Positions 11,095-22,936 of a stretch of 64,000 nt of DNA are shown here, piece after piece. The translations under genes and the position numbers were made by a program. The DNA is taken from assembly GCA_037039685.1 (NCBI GenBank), contig JAWNGF010000014.1, forward strand, positions 558,001 to 622,000, in the 5' to 3' direction. The notes beneath the pieces are model-generated. The model did not search any database and was not told where the DNA came from. It saw only the letters and a list, made by a program, of their open reading frames with translations. How positions within the stretch are numbered: the stretch's first letter is position 1; each line of letters opens with the position of its first letter. The DNA comes from Ceratobasidium sp. AG-K (lineage: Eukaryota; Basidiomycota; Agaricomycetes; Cantharellales; Ceratobasidiaceae).

Positions 11095-13747
11095 GTACTA
11101 CACAGTCGACATCGCCGACAATTTCCATCCCTGAATTCAAAACTCCAACCTCTGCTCGCTGGATCAATGGTCTCTGGTTTATGTCCTTGAATCTATCTCT
11201 GTCTGCTGCCTTCATCGCTATGCTCGCTAAGGAGTGGTTAGCAGCCTTTATGGCCTCTCGGCCCCGCTCCCCGTATATGCACGCCCGTGTCCACCAGAAG
11301 CGAATTAGGGGAATAAACAAGTGGCATGCGTTGCATATCATCGACCTTCTCCCAAGCTTGATGTACTTGGCACTAGCTTTGTTTTCTGCCGGATTAGTAA
11401 TCGATTTATGGGGGTTTGACCCTGCTATCGCCTTATCGATGCTCGTGGTCATTGGTGTGACTCTGCTCTTCTACATGTCCACCCTGATTCTCGCTTCAAT
11501 ATCTCGATTTTGTCCGTTTGTTACACAGATCTCGAAATACACCCAGGCTCTCCTCTCACCGCATCTGGCCTCGAACGTGCCACTGGATTATGTTGCTTCG
11601 GAATCTGAAGCAGCCGAGGCAACGTCGTTAGAGGAATTTCAAGCGTTGGATTGGCTAGCCAAGAATGCTCAAGACCCCATTGTGAGCGATTGCTCCTATC
11701 AAGCCCTGGCCGGAATCAAGTCTCGCAACAGTCCCAACGGCACACCGGGGTTGCCTGATAGCAACCCTACTTCCCCCACGCATCACGGCATCAAATCCCT
11801 TACCCGCGTACATCAGCACGCTGCCGAAATGTTTCAGGCACTCTGTACTCGGATACCTCAAATCTTGCTATCTCCAAGAGATTATCTATCGAATAGCCAA
11901 GAATATGCAATTTCGCGATACACTGTTGCTCTTCCACGCCTTGTAGAGTTCTTAGAGACGGACGCGGCATCGTTGGCTAATGAGAAGCAGAAATATCGGG
12001 TGAATTGGGTACGTAAATGTTTTCTTCTCACAAGTAGTTCATATATAAGCTAATAATCACGTAACGGTCGACACCCGAGACTCCGACCCAAATCGCTTTC
12101 GCCATTATCGACAGTGCATGGAACGACGCGAAGCCTTCTTTCACGGCTGATACCTACGCACTATTAACAGCTGCCGAGTTAAACCTTGCTCGTCTCGCAA
12201 CATCTTATCTTAGTGTTGAGCTAGAAGGCTTGGTCGAAGATACTACTCTGTCGCCAGCCAATTTAGGCCGCCGCAATGCCCACATTATTACCCAGCAATG
12301 GTCAGCTGTAGATATGAGGCCTAACACGACAGCGGGAGTTTCTTTATTCGACCTTCGCGCACGCTTCAGCCGGGCCTTGTTCCGTGTCGCAGTCCAACTT
12401 AGGTGTTATGGGGAAGGATGCATTTCTATGCGCACAGACACGCTCGTCCATCTGCTCGACTCAACACAACTTGCGTTTTCCTGCTCTCCTCTCAGCCCCC
12501 GAGTACCAGTGAGCACTCACCAACGACAACGCGTTGATGACGACGCCCTCCCAATATTTCTTATTGGGATCGCTGACGTCGGAATTCAATGTTCTCTGAC
12601 ACCTTTTCAAATGGATGACGTCGACGGAATCATAACTGGTCTATTACGAGTCATATGCTCTACAACACTCGCCGAGGGTCCTGAGATTATGCGATCCGCG
12701 AGTCGTGCGCTATGCGTTTCTGCTCCAGTCCTTCTCCGGCAATGGCTCAACACGAACCTAGATTCTGGGAACTGCAGTCGCGAAGAAGAGTCTCGTATCA
12801 ACGAGGCACTCCGTGATTCGACTATGCTATGGTGGGAGGTACCAACGGATGCTAGTGACAATCGCTTGGGTTTCTGTACTTTGAGGCAACTGCTGGAGAT
12901 TGCGTTTGTGGCTAGCGCCTTCTCAGAGCATGGAGAAATCGAACATCTCTCGGGCAGAGCCCTTCATGCACTATGCCGTATAGCAAAGCACGGCTCAGGC
13001 AGAGATTGGGGAACGCAGATCGCGGCAATGTGTGTCCCGTTGATCACAAAGTTAATAGCAGCAACAAGCGCTACGCAAAACTTATACTCTCTGAAATGCT
13101 TGATCCAGTGGCTGCTTTCTATGGATCTCATTGGAACGGCTACTTTAATACAATGCTCCAGATCATCCGATTTATACGACCTTACTCGCGAGATCGACCC
13201 TTATCAAGTATTTTTCAATATCTGGGCTCAAAATCGAGGACTAGATTCGGAAATGAGAAACCTGGTTAGCATGATATCCGAGGGACCTATGGACGACGCG
13301 ATCGAATATCTCTGGAGTGCGCAGGGCTTATCGATATTGATGGAAATTGGGAACCATTCAGATTACGCCCCTATCTTGACCGAACTTCTTGCACGCATGA
13401 TCCAACATTCTCTGAGTACTAGTGAGGTTCACCACTGGGAGAACCCACCCATCCTCGCTCCTTTCTTGTCCGTGCTTGATCGAGTATTGGATTACACCCC
13501 GGATGTAGATGCCCAATATCCCGTTATTTCCCGTACCATCATATCAGTTGCGGAGACTGTCCTAGCCCGGGCAAACGAGTCGAGCCAGTCCGTAGAGCTA
13601 CGCGATGATGCAGCTATCGCAGCCATTCATAAACTGTTGAAAAAGAGGGCGGTTGAGGCTTCACCCGAGCAGAGCCGGCTTTTGATGGCTTATGATAGCA
13701 TAGTCAAGGCAAGTGACATGCGGCAATGCGAGACGATGGAAAAATAG
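11095..13747 (+). CDS. DUF6535 transmembrane protein (5' end in gap)
   Basis: The frame enters from the gap as ...SIPEFKTPTSARWINGLWFM and continues to 12008. A 71-nt GT-AG intron (12009-12079) joins it in frame to 12080-13747. The motif ARW.NGLWF.SL.LSL..A..A.LAKEW and the paired hydrophobic segments (about 11315-11400 and 11425-11500) fit DUF6535, a membrane domain widespread in agaricomycetes. The remaining 700 or so residues are a long, mostly helical, soluble-looking region. The usual start of the domain (W..Y....D.....W....D..L.FA.LFSA) is absent and should lie in or before the gap. Molecular function is unknown for the family. Confidence 0.8.
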
Positions 13748-13976
13748 CTTAACAGTTGTTTCTCACCAGCAGACGGAGTCCTAAGCACAGACCCTCCCGT
13801 CATGGAACAGAAAGTATTGACACTTGCTCGCTTATAATCATGTCTTTATCACTCTGAATGGTTCAAATTGTGTCGAGAATCGGACTGCCCGATGTACGAT
13901 TTCCCCTGATTTTTGACTGGATTTTATCGCCAATATAGTAGTACAATATCGAAATCGTTTCAAATATATACAGTTG

Positions 13977-15219
13977 TCAGTTTTGTGGGTGTATAACTAG
14001 TTTCACCCCGCTTACTCCCCCACGTAGTATTTCAAAAGCCTTTGGCACAGCAGCCAGTCCTCCATCCACAACCTGAACCCGATTGGGCTGGTATCTACCC
14101 TCCCGAACCCACTCACCCACAACTCTCCAAAAAGGTACACTCAACTCCCTAACCAATTGAGAAGCGCCGAAAACCTCGTTGACTGAAACCCTGCCACCAA
14201 CGTTTCGCGTTTTGATTGACTCGTCGAGGGGAAGAACTACCGCGAGATGTGCACCAGGTACAACCGACGGAGAAGTCAGGACGTCGAAAGCGAGTCTTTG
14301 GGTCGATGGAATTGAGATTGCATCGTACGCTAGTGCGACTCGCCTGGGGAATGCTGATTGGATTGTTTTCACATCCACGTCTCGGTCAAAAATATGGGTG
14401 GCGCCAAGGGATTTGAGGTATTGCGTGTGTCGGGCCGAGGCGGTTGTGACGATTGGAGACATTCCAGCTATACGCGCTAGTTGAATGGCTGAAAATGACA
14501 CATAAGCAAACATTCTAGCCAGCTGCGATGGTGCTCACCATATTGCCCGAGGGACGAGCTTCCACCAAGAATCAAAATGGGCTTCCCGCTAGCCGTAGGT
14601 CTGCGCTCGGGAAAGCTGACTCCGCTCTTTTGAAAGAGGCCACAGACCGAGGCGAATGAGCCAACGGGAATGGTCGAGGCCTGCTCATCGCTAATGTTTC
14701 CGGGTATCTTGGCAATGAGCTCAGTATCCACGATAGCGTATTGTTGGAAAGTCGCTTCGTCAAGGAAAAATTGACCTTGCCAGAAGCTTTTAAAGTGGTG
14801 GTGAAATTAGCTTGCATGTACTAGGGTTGAAATGCGGGACACTTACACTCGGTCACCTGGTCTAAATGCCTTGACCCTCGGCCCCGCAGCCTCAATCACC
14901 CCCGCACCATCTGTTCCCAAGATCGCTGGGTAACTATTGACGAAGCCTTCCGTACCGTACGCCTGGATCTACAAAACGTGAACTTCAGCTAAGTGTCCTG
15001 CGCGGCGGGTGAAGTCCTCTGACCTGCCAGTCAATGGGATTGACTATACACCACGGTTTGAGAAATACGCGAGCTGCCAGATGAGCCGAACTTACCCGCA
15101 GAAGCAGTGACCCTTACAAGTGCTTGATTTCCTTGGGGAGTGGGGGTCTTTCTGCTGCGAATCTCGAGTTTTCCCTGCTTCGAGGGAAGTATAGAGGCTT
15201 TGTGTTGTTGATAGATCAT
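13977..15219 (-). CDS. Zinc-independent MDR oxidoreductase (quinone reductase / ToxD-like)
   Basis: Five exons on the minus strand: 15219-15096, 15043-15024, 14968-14847, 14786-14539, 14488-13977. They total 1026 nt, 341 aa. The GroES-like half has ASAVNPIDWQIQAYG and LGTDGAGVIEAAG. The Rossmann half has ILGGSSSLGQYAIQLARIAG and SLGATHIFDRD. The catalytic-zinc Cys/His set of true alcohol dehydrogenases is missing, as in NADPH quinone reductases and the enoyl-reductase-like ToxD group. Exon 2 is only 20 nt but is needed to complete VNPIDWQ. Substrate unknown. A diverged fragment of the same gene lies at 20830-20950 next to a second Ap4A phosphorylase copy. Confidence 0.9.
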
Positions 15220-15961
15220 AGCTACGGTCGACGATCTTCCGAGGGGGACGTCGTTTGGAGAACTGGAGGGTGGTGGAGAGCTCGTTTGTTCTCGAGAGCA
15301 TCATGAGCTTTATGATCCGTCGAGCTCAAATTTTCAACCGAATAATAGCGAGAATTGACGGCAGTCACCGACGGGAGGTACCAAATATGGAGAACCGTTG
15401 TCCAAATGGCCGCTCCTTCCGTCACGGAAGTTCTACCGACGTCCGCCACAGTTCAACCCAATCGAACTCATCCCCGTACACGTGCATTGGGGTCCGAATA
15501 ACCCTGAATTTAATGAACGACGTCATCGTTCAACGCCCAAAGGCATGTGCTGGGCGAAAGAGACGAGTAATTCTCTGCGCGTTTACTTCTATGATTCCAT
15601 GGACTAGACCCGGTCTTATATCAACTTAACCAACCGAGCCGGCTTGCGTAAATACAAGCTTCAAACAGCTATGCTGTAATTTGAATGCCGGCCAAACCAC
15701 CAAGAAACTTGCGTCCATCTGCCGCATTCATCCACGATAAAACCAACACCTTGAGATGCAACTGCTTTTAACTGTTCTACCAGATAGCAAACGTGCTATT
15801 GTCCAAGGAAACCACCACTATTTGAGTACTACCGACTGAGCATTGTAAAATAAGAATGTTGCACGAAGCCAGTGTCTACTCGCGACGGGGTACATGATAC
15901 CCATTAGGAAGTGGTCGGGGACGTGCTATGACCCTCAGGATTCGGCATCCGCGCCTGGACT
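15220..15961. other. Intergenic region
   Basis: No gene recognised; short frames on both strands without family resemblance. It separates the MDR gene from the Ap4A phosphorylase remnant. Confidence 0.35.
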
Positions 15962-16370
15962 TCAACTGGCGGATCGGCACTTTCTTCTTGTACTTCTCCC
16001 TCGCCTAAGTTGGTCCCCGAGCGAAAGAGATAAGCTGGATGTGCTTGTGGAGCTGGCTCGCGCCTGAGTGGGCAATTTCTGAGCCACGCGGACGTAGGGG
16101 TAGGCTTGTGATAGGTTGAATGGAGTCAAGGGAGACCCTTGCGGTTGGAATTCTGCCGAGCCGTGTTCGGAATAAGAGCGGGAAGAAATAAACGAGGGTC
16201 GTATCTTGTGCAATTATTACGTCGCTTTTCACTTAGCACTCGATACGAGACGAAGGGAAGAGAAAGACGTACCTGGTGGGTCGCAACGCTCTGGCTCTGC
16301 CGTTGGATATCGGTTGGGTTGGCTGTGGTGGTTGTAGATATTATGAACTGGCCCATGAGGTAGTGAAGTA
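15962..16370 (-). pseudogene. Degenerate Ap4A phosphorylase (APA2-like) remnant
   Basis: On the minus strand, pieces in different frames align with the intact gene at 21401-22710: FIIST at about 16340 (start of exon 2), a frame with PLTPFNLSQAYPYVRVAQK, and another with SGASQLHKHIQLIS. The last corresponds to SGASQPHKHIQFIP of the intact copy, so the HIT-like HxHxQ box survives, but the reading frame is broken around it. The C-terminal half is missing. Lies about 740 bp from the intact MDR gene. Confidence 0.75.
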
Positions 16371-16943
16371 GGATTCCTCACTAGCATTTTCTGGGCATAT
16401 TTTTGAATGTGGACATCAGATTCGTCGACGTTCACCAGGCGAACAAGTGCCTTAGCTATCGAAATCCCGCTGACGTACACTGCCTTCGATCGCGGCGTTC
16501 CCATCAAGTGTGCAGGCGTATAATCCGATGAATTCTATTATCGCATAGAAAGACAATATGGGTAGAAAGTGTCGAGGTATTTGCTATCCGCATATCAGCG
16601 CGTAGGCTAGATTTCCCGGGAGCAAGGCTCTCAACTATCGTAACCCAAAGAGTTGGTAGCCCTGGTTGAGAAAATAGAAATAGAAGTGAAGCGAAGATGT
16701 GGGCACCAGCCCCTGTGTAAGTATGTTATCTGTTGCCAAGAGTAAACCTAAATTCAATCTCAAATGGCCTCTGATTGTAGTGTCTGCCTCCGGAACGCCA
16801 TTGGCCGCACACACCCTTACATAACCGCCCAGGGCCCACCAGTCAATTTCGAATAGCAAGCTCCTCAGGTGATTTGCCACTTGCACACCAACGGGCGGCT
16901 ATAGGCTATCGTCGAGTCCTTAGATATCCCATACAACCTCGCT
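16371..16943. other. Intergenic region upstream of lectin gene
   Basis: A minus-strand stretch at about 16390-16480 reads ALVRLVNVDESDVHIQKYAQ without stops. It is not part of the Ap4A phosphorylase and I do not recognise it. Otherwise nothing. Confidence 0.3.
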
Positions 16944-19687
16944 ATGTCGATCTTGGAAGGCGCTTATTGGATATCCTTCCGCCAACCTAGGAAGTCCCTG
17001 AAGGCTGACGCCGATGGATCTGTGTGGGGAGTTGATCCTGGTCCCCGAGGGATCGATGTCTTGGACTCTGCTGAACTTCGCACTCGGATCTGGTTGGCCG
17101 AGAAAGCCACCGACGGCCAAAGTTTCAGATTCCGAAACTACGAAACTGGATCGTCACTCGATGGCAATGATCAAAGTAGTAGTGATATGACTCGCGTTGT
17201 TGTCACACAAGGATGCGATGAAGGCCAACTCTGGGAGATAAGCCCAATGAATGATCTTACGCAGTAAGTCCCTTTCTATAATGGCGCTCGCGGACGGGGA
17301 CTGATGGCCAGCCCCAGAGGCACCATGTACCAAATCGAAAACGTAGCTACATTGACTGTCCTTGGCCAAGCGGAGACAACCGAAAACCGTTGTAAGATTA
17401 TATTGAACACCTTAGACTCTAAGCAACGTGAGGGCTGGCTGATCGAACCCGTCATACTCCCGACCTTGTACTCGATTACGAATTTATCTCACGATAAGTT
17501 AGCATTATGCACGCCCTCTTACTCCAACCCCTCCGATCGCAGCAGCGGTGCGGTCAAGCTTCAAGCTTTCTCCCTAGAACAACCGAATCGGAACCAACTA
17601 TGGATGCTTGAATACGTTTCACTCAACGAGGCTATCGTCCGGAATGCTTCATATAATCGATTTGTCCTTGATCTAGCTTCAGACTCACAGACCGTACTCG
17701 CACGCAGGTGTCATGGAGGGCCCAGCCAGTGTTGGACGGTGAAGTATGAAAGTGAAGAAACCTTAAGGTCCGTTCTTCCGGTCAGCCTGTAATCTTTCGG
17801 CTAAATCCACTGCGTTCATACTTAGCTTGGTCAACACGAAGACTGGTACATTACTAGCAATCCAACAACAAGAGGTTTTCAAAGATCGTCGTTTGGCCAG
17901 ACTCGTTGCCATCCCTGATGGTGCTACTCAATGGCAAATCCAATCATATCTCCAACCCCCGCTATTTTGGATTACAATTCAAGACAAGAGTGGGGCCTAT
18001 ATTGCTCAGGTCGACGATGGACCTTTGATGCTCTACGAAGGCCCATTGAATATCAATGATCATACCGCTCAATGGCGTTTCACCATAGTAGGGGATGGAC
18101 TGAAATACGTGATTGAAAATCGTGCCACAGGCTTTATGTTCGGGGCAAACGCTACCGCGGATCGCAACGATGCCAACTCTCATTGGATGCTTAGCTCTAC
18201 TGAGCCTGGGTATTTCCAGTTGGTAAATACTGGTTCAAAAAACCTGGTCTTTGGGGGCGGCGAGAAGCAACTATAACGGTTCAGCCAGTGGGATATTCAG
18301 TCCTATGATCAATGCTCCGGCGGCTCTATAATTCCCTGTCATAAATGTGATTGGCATCTTAAACCGGTAAGTGACCCACCAATGAAATAAGTAGCATTAT
18401 TATAACTTGCGGTTTAGGCTTATGACAATCTGCCTTCATTCGCCATAGTCAACTCATATACTGGCCGCTGTGTCGCCAATAACCCTATGCCTGATGTTGG
18501 GACGGTCTCCACCGCGAATAATGTCAACGACTTTCGTTCACAATGGTATTTTCATGCACAGAGCGCTAACGGGACCGTTAACGGGACTGTCAATGACCTG
18601 ACTTGCGTTTTATCGAGCAAAATGTCTGGAAACAGCTTAGAAGTTTGTCACAAGGGCGAGGTCCGCGTTGAAGCCTATAACAGCCACCGGCAAAACTCGA
18701 GCGTGTATTCAAGTTCCTTATGGGGGCTCTTGCCTTTGTCTACGCATTTGCTTGCATTGCATATGAGTTTTGGGCCTGGATTCTTATATGATCCTGGCAA
18801 TAGCAACTCGCAAGCTCAGGATCCTCCCAAAGACATCCAATCTTTGTATTGGTACTTGGTCTCTCATCGCGAGCTTGGATTTGACTTCATATCCTTGGAA
18901 TCTCCTACGATGGAGCAGTATTATCAAAGTACCTGTCCTCTAAACCTAGTGAGACACCTTGGAACGATATTCAACGGTATTTCTCGGTGGGAGGGCGTAT
19001 ACGAGCAGACCCGATTCCATAGTCAAGTTCATTCCTCTTGCAAATACAACCCCCTTCACCACGGACGCTACTATCCGCCTCGCTCTCGCTTTTCTGATTG
19101 CTCAGTGGACTGAAAATTCTATCTCCAAAACGAGCACGCCGCGCATTGTGCTCTCTGCTACTAGGGAAGACATTGAAAAGCAATGGGGAGTGTGCCTCAG
19201 TGAGCGTGCTCTCAGGCGTTCCTCCGATCAGGCTGCTTGGATTCAGGTCGGCTTGCAGGGCGTATATGATGTAGACGGTACCTGGGTGGCAGTTATTCAA
19301 GGTCAATGGCTCGACACTCCGGTGTTCCGAGTTGTTGTTCCAGCAGAGGTACAAGTCAGCTACGTGGTCATTCAACGGGCAATGCTCCAGAGCCTAAATC
19401 AAGGGTTCGCGGTCCAGGTGCGAGCGACACCCTCAAGCCCAGCAGCCGTACCAAGCGAGAACACGCGGCTGGACGTCGTTTGTGATCATGGCTCGAAGGC
19501 TTTCGTTGCACAACCATCACAACCATCACGACCATCACGACCATCACGACCTGGCCACATGTTTAGCTCTGTTTCTTACGATCACGGCTATCGGGAGGCC
19601 CAGGCAACCTATAATAGTAATCTTGAAGCCTATAAGAGTAGTCCATACTGGAAACTACGCTCATCTGATATGCGTTTAGCTACCTAG
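16944..19687 (+). pseudogene. QxW (ricin-B-type beta-trefoil) lectin-repeat protein with an in-frame stop
   Basis: Exons 16944-17263, 17312-17767, 17826-18366, 18418-18948 and 19028-19687 join in phase. The first three and the start of the fourth contain repeated beta-trefoil units ending in QLWEI, QLWML, QCWTV, TQWQI, AQWRF, SHWML, SQWDI and SQWYF, the QxW hallmark of ricin-B-type carbohydrate-binding domains; this implies lectin activity, not a toxin chain. The last 380 residues are a different domain I do not recognise, with a 9-bp coding repeat (Pro-Ser-Arg/Gln) at 19509-19553. TAA at 18274-18276 interrupts exon 3, yet the same frame continues with another QxW unit; I found no intron that removes it in phase. 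Probably a recent nonsense allele or base error. Confidence 0.7.
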
Positions 19688-20829
19688 TGTAGCGTTCTTC
19701 AAATACCAGAGCATAGTATCCTCTCTTCTGCCAAGCAACGTAGCCTAGCGGCTCCAAATGCCTTTTTGTAACTTGAAATGATAGGGAAATTATTTTTCGA
19801 TCTATCCCCCAGCACATATGAATCTAAAGCTTGAGAGGACTTGTGGCTGGCGCAAGGACTCCCAATTTAGGGTACAGTTAGAAACTCTCTTAGAGTTTTC
19901 CACACGTTACTAACATCTCGTGTTATAAACACATAACATACTATGACACACGATCACCCAATACATATGCGTACATGACCAGTAATCACCTCGAGCAGCT
20001 TCGGATTGGGCTTCCAGTCTCGAAAGGCATATGTGGGAGAGCCAGCGGGTCGGGGGAATGTAGTGCAGATTAAGCAGCACGGAATTGCTCTAGCTGTGGA
20101 CTATATGCGGGCTGAAGAGGTGTCGCAGCTGGTGTTAAGGCTTAAAATCATTACTAGATAGATTTTGTAGTTTTCTGTTAATTATTTACACGAAGAGTAT
20201 TGCACTTGCAATTGCAAGCGCCGATGCGGTGGCCCGGTTTCGTTACCACCGCCCAGGGTACACAACCAGTTAAGCTGGGTACATACTATCATCGGTTATG
20301 TGGATGTAAGGTCCTCGAGGGTCACGCGCGACGCCTGCGGCGCTCGCGCGCATATAGGTTAGCTAATCATTTCGTTAAGCGTACCGTTACAGTGAAACAA
20401 TCGGTAAGTGCTCTCCATTTGCAATATCGGGCTGTCAGCCACCATTTACAGGTATCATGCACACTCGGCTGGTGTTGCCGCACTGTTCGGCCGCCCGGCG
20501 CTTATCCACCTGGATTATGTTTTTTTAACACGGCGATCCATGGATGATCGGGCCGAGGTTTTAAAGACATGTTATTAACACCTTGTTAGTAACACGTGTT
20601 ACTAGCATACCAGTTTATAACTGTACCTTATCCCAATCACAACATATTCCATGAAAATCATATTTCCTTGCCACGAGGATAACGTCATCACGATCACATA
20701 GCTTTTAAGAAAGGAGTGGTACGAATTGAGTTCAATAGACCGGTACCTATAAACAACAAAACTGAGGAGAAAATGCCAAAGCCCTGGTTTAAAAGATAGG
20801 TTACTCTCAGAGCAGTACGCCCAAGGCAA
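19688..20829. other. Intergenic region
   Basis: No gene recognised. The stretch 20200-20547 is open on the plus strand but has no family resemblance. Confidence 0.35.
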
Positions 20830-20950
20830 GCCTTTGAGTTGATGGGGCAAAGGGTAGATTGTAAGCTAAGTCGCATCGTCGAGGAAATGCCAATATAATT
20901 GTTTTTGCATCCACGTCGAGGTGAAAGATGTGTGTTACACTGGATGTTTG
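20830..20950 (-). pseudogene. Remnant of an MDR oxidoreductase gene
   Basis: About 120 bp aligns with 14290-14420 of the MDR gene in the same orientation: shared blocks include TTGTTTT(T/C)(G/A)CATCCACGTC, GATTG.A.C.TA and GATTTGAGG/GTTTGAGG. It covers the region encoding AYDAIS...VKTIQSAFP and GATHIFDRDV, but stops interrupt it. It lies about 450 bp downstream of the 3' end of the intact Ap4A phosphorylase, the same gene order as at 13977-16370. Confidence 0.65.
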
Positions 20951-21400
20951 AGGCATAAATCTATTGGATTTTATGGGAGCAAGAAGCAGCCACTCTACGG
21001 GGGGTCGGGGCTTTCCCTGTAGGCAAAATGCGCGGTAGATCGTAAGAAGACAAAGGGAATGGGCTGGATAAAGGTTTTACGCGGCGCAAAAAAGGTCGAA
21101 CCCACCCTAGAGTTACAGGATAAAGGGGTTTGGTTTATGAGGCTACTTGCAGGAGTGCTCATTACGTACATATATGTATGTAATGTTAGTAGAAAAGAGG
21201 GACCAGATGTAGGTATTCGAAAATCACATAGGCCCATGGGACAAAACTTGAAGACGTATCTATGTCCGTAGCTGCCAGAGCTCTTTCCAGTGTGGCGAAT
21301 TGAACATTTCTGGAATGAGTATGCCATCCGTGAAACCGTTTTCAACCAGTGGCAAGGCAGGCCATGTTATCATCAAACAAGCATATATTCCATTTAGATA
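20951..21400. other. Intergenic region
   Basis: No feature supported. Confidence 0.3.
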
Positions 21401-22710
21401 TCAGGAGTGGGTATTCTCTTCTGCCCCTGCCTCGACTTTCGGCACACCAACCTGCTTCAGTAGTTCCACCACCCCCTTTGCCTTGATCGCCCGAAGCTCG
21501 CCATCGCTCTTGGCCAATAGCATCCCCGCAAATCCGAGCGAGTTAATACTCAGTCGTTGGGGCTTATGAGCCTCCTCGCCTTCCGCACTCGGCTCAGGCT
21601 GCAGCTCATCCACAGTAGTCTCCCTCAGCCTCGGAATCAAGTGCATATGCTCGCCAGTAAGCAGGATATTATAGCTTGGTACTGACGCCCGTCCCGTGCC
21701 GGCTGGTCCAAGGTCGCTGCCCTGTGAGCTGTGGTATAATCGAACAGTTTGGACTGCTTCATCGAGGAGGCGCATGAATGCATGCGTGAGGGTGTTCGAG
21801 AGTGTTTCGAGGGATTCGGTGGAGAGGGGTTTGGTTCCTGTTTGGATGGGTTGGGGGAGGTCGAGTCGTACGGCCAGGTGGACGTAAGGAAGGGGTAGGG
21901 CGAATACTTTGGCTGAGGGGGTGGGGTCAGTGACGGCACGAAGAGGTGCTTGGAAACGCACTATCATCCTCAAGCTTCAATGTCCGCACGTATGCCTCCG
22001 CTGGTGGACCACTACTTTCTTCTTCTTCTTCTTCCTCGTCCTCGTTGGCATCCTGGGCGCTAGGGATGAACTGGATGTGCTTGTGAGGCTGACTTGCACC
22101 CGAGTTGGCTCCACAATTGTAAAAGGCGAAAAGGGGAGTAGGCGATTTTCGGGCCGCGCGGATGAGGAGGTAAGCTTGTGATAGATCGGAGGGCGTCAAA
22201 GGAGAGTCTTGCGGTTGGAACCCTGGCGAGCCATATCCGGGGTGAGAGTAAGGTGACTTGAATAGGGGGCCTACCTTTCGTGACCATTAAAAAGTGCCCA
22301 GATATAACGCTAAACTTGTTCAACTAGATCCAGGTTAGATCCGGCGTAACTATCGTGCGACGCACGCACAAGAATCGCATACTCGTCGCCATTTAGTTCG
22401 TCTTTGATCTCGCCCACGAAGAGGTCCGTAACATAGGGCGGGGCAAACGGGTCTGGTTTATCCTGCTTGGCGAAATCGGGGGCGGGAAGTATGGGTTTCT
22501 TTTGTAGCGCTGGGCAGGTGCTGATTATGAACTATGTCCCATTAGCTTAGAAGAATTGAAGAAAGGGCGCGGATGACTAACGTTGAGGTTGTTCTCGGTA
22601 ACTCGTACACGTGTGGACGGATAAAAGAACAGCGATCCAGAAGATTTGGCTTGCGCGAATTTGGAGGGTATCGACGAGATTATTTCCGAATGTTTAACAA
22701 AATTGGACAT
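21401..22710 (-). CDS. APA2: Diadenosine tetraphosphate (Ap4A) phosphorylase / ATP adenylyltransferase
   Basis: Five exons on the minus strand: 22710-22582, 22531-22370, 22323-22275, 22222-21962, 21912-21401. They total 1113 nt, 370 aa, all in phase. Signatures are DEYAILLNKFSVISGHFLMV, the HIT-like box GASQPHKHIQFIP with HxHxQ, LPLPYVHLAVRL, and NILLTGEHMHLIPR. The enzyme cleaves Ap4A with phosphate to ATP and ADP through a nucleotidyl-histidine. An acidic insert of seven consecutive Glu follows the HIT box. The frame appears shifted at about 21960, but a 49-nt GT-AG intron (21913-21961) restores it. The gene symbol follows the yeast family; orthology to APA1 or APA2 is not resolved. A broken copy lies at 15962-16370. 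Confidence 0.92.
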
Positions 22711-22936
22711 GGTCGGGGCAGATCTAGCAATCGTCCGAAAGAGAGCCAGTGTAGAGCTTCTAGGTTATATTCAAGACAGAAAGGTCTGGCTCAACAGGGT
22801 TCGTGTTTCTAATGAGAGCTCGGTGGTTGGAGTCGTGGGAGAGCTTGCGGCGATCAGGGTCGAGTAAGCGCCGAGCGTTTGACCGGCTGCCACGACACTT
22901 CTTTGCCGGCAACCACGTCCACGCGTATCCACAACA

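Noticed and set aside
16944..19687. Reading the QxW protein as a ricin-like toxin
   Set aside because: Only carbohydrate-binding QxW repeats are seen; no N-glycosidase chain motif is recognisable, and the C-terminal domain is unidentified.
20200..20547. Plus-strand frame of 115 codons
   Set aside because: No family resemblance and no exon structure; treated as intergenic.
21905..21965. Frameshift in the Ap4A phosphorylase
   Set aside because: A 49-nt GT-AG intron at 21913-21961 restores frame and gives the expected LPLPYVHL segment.
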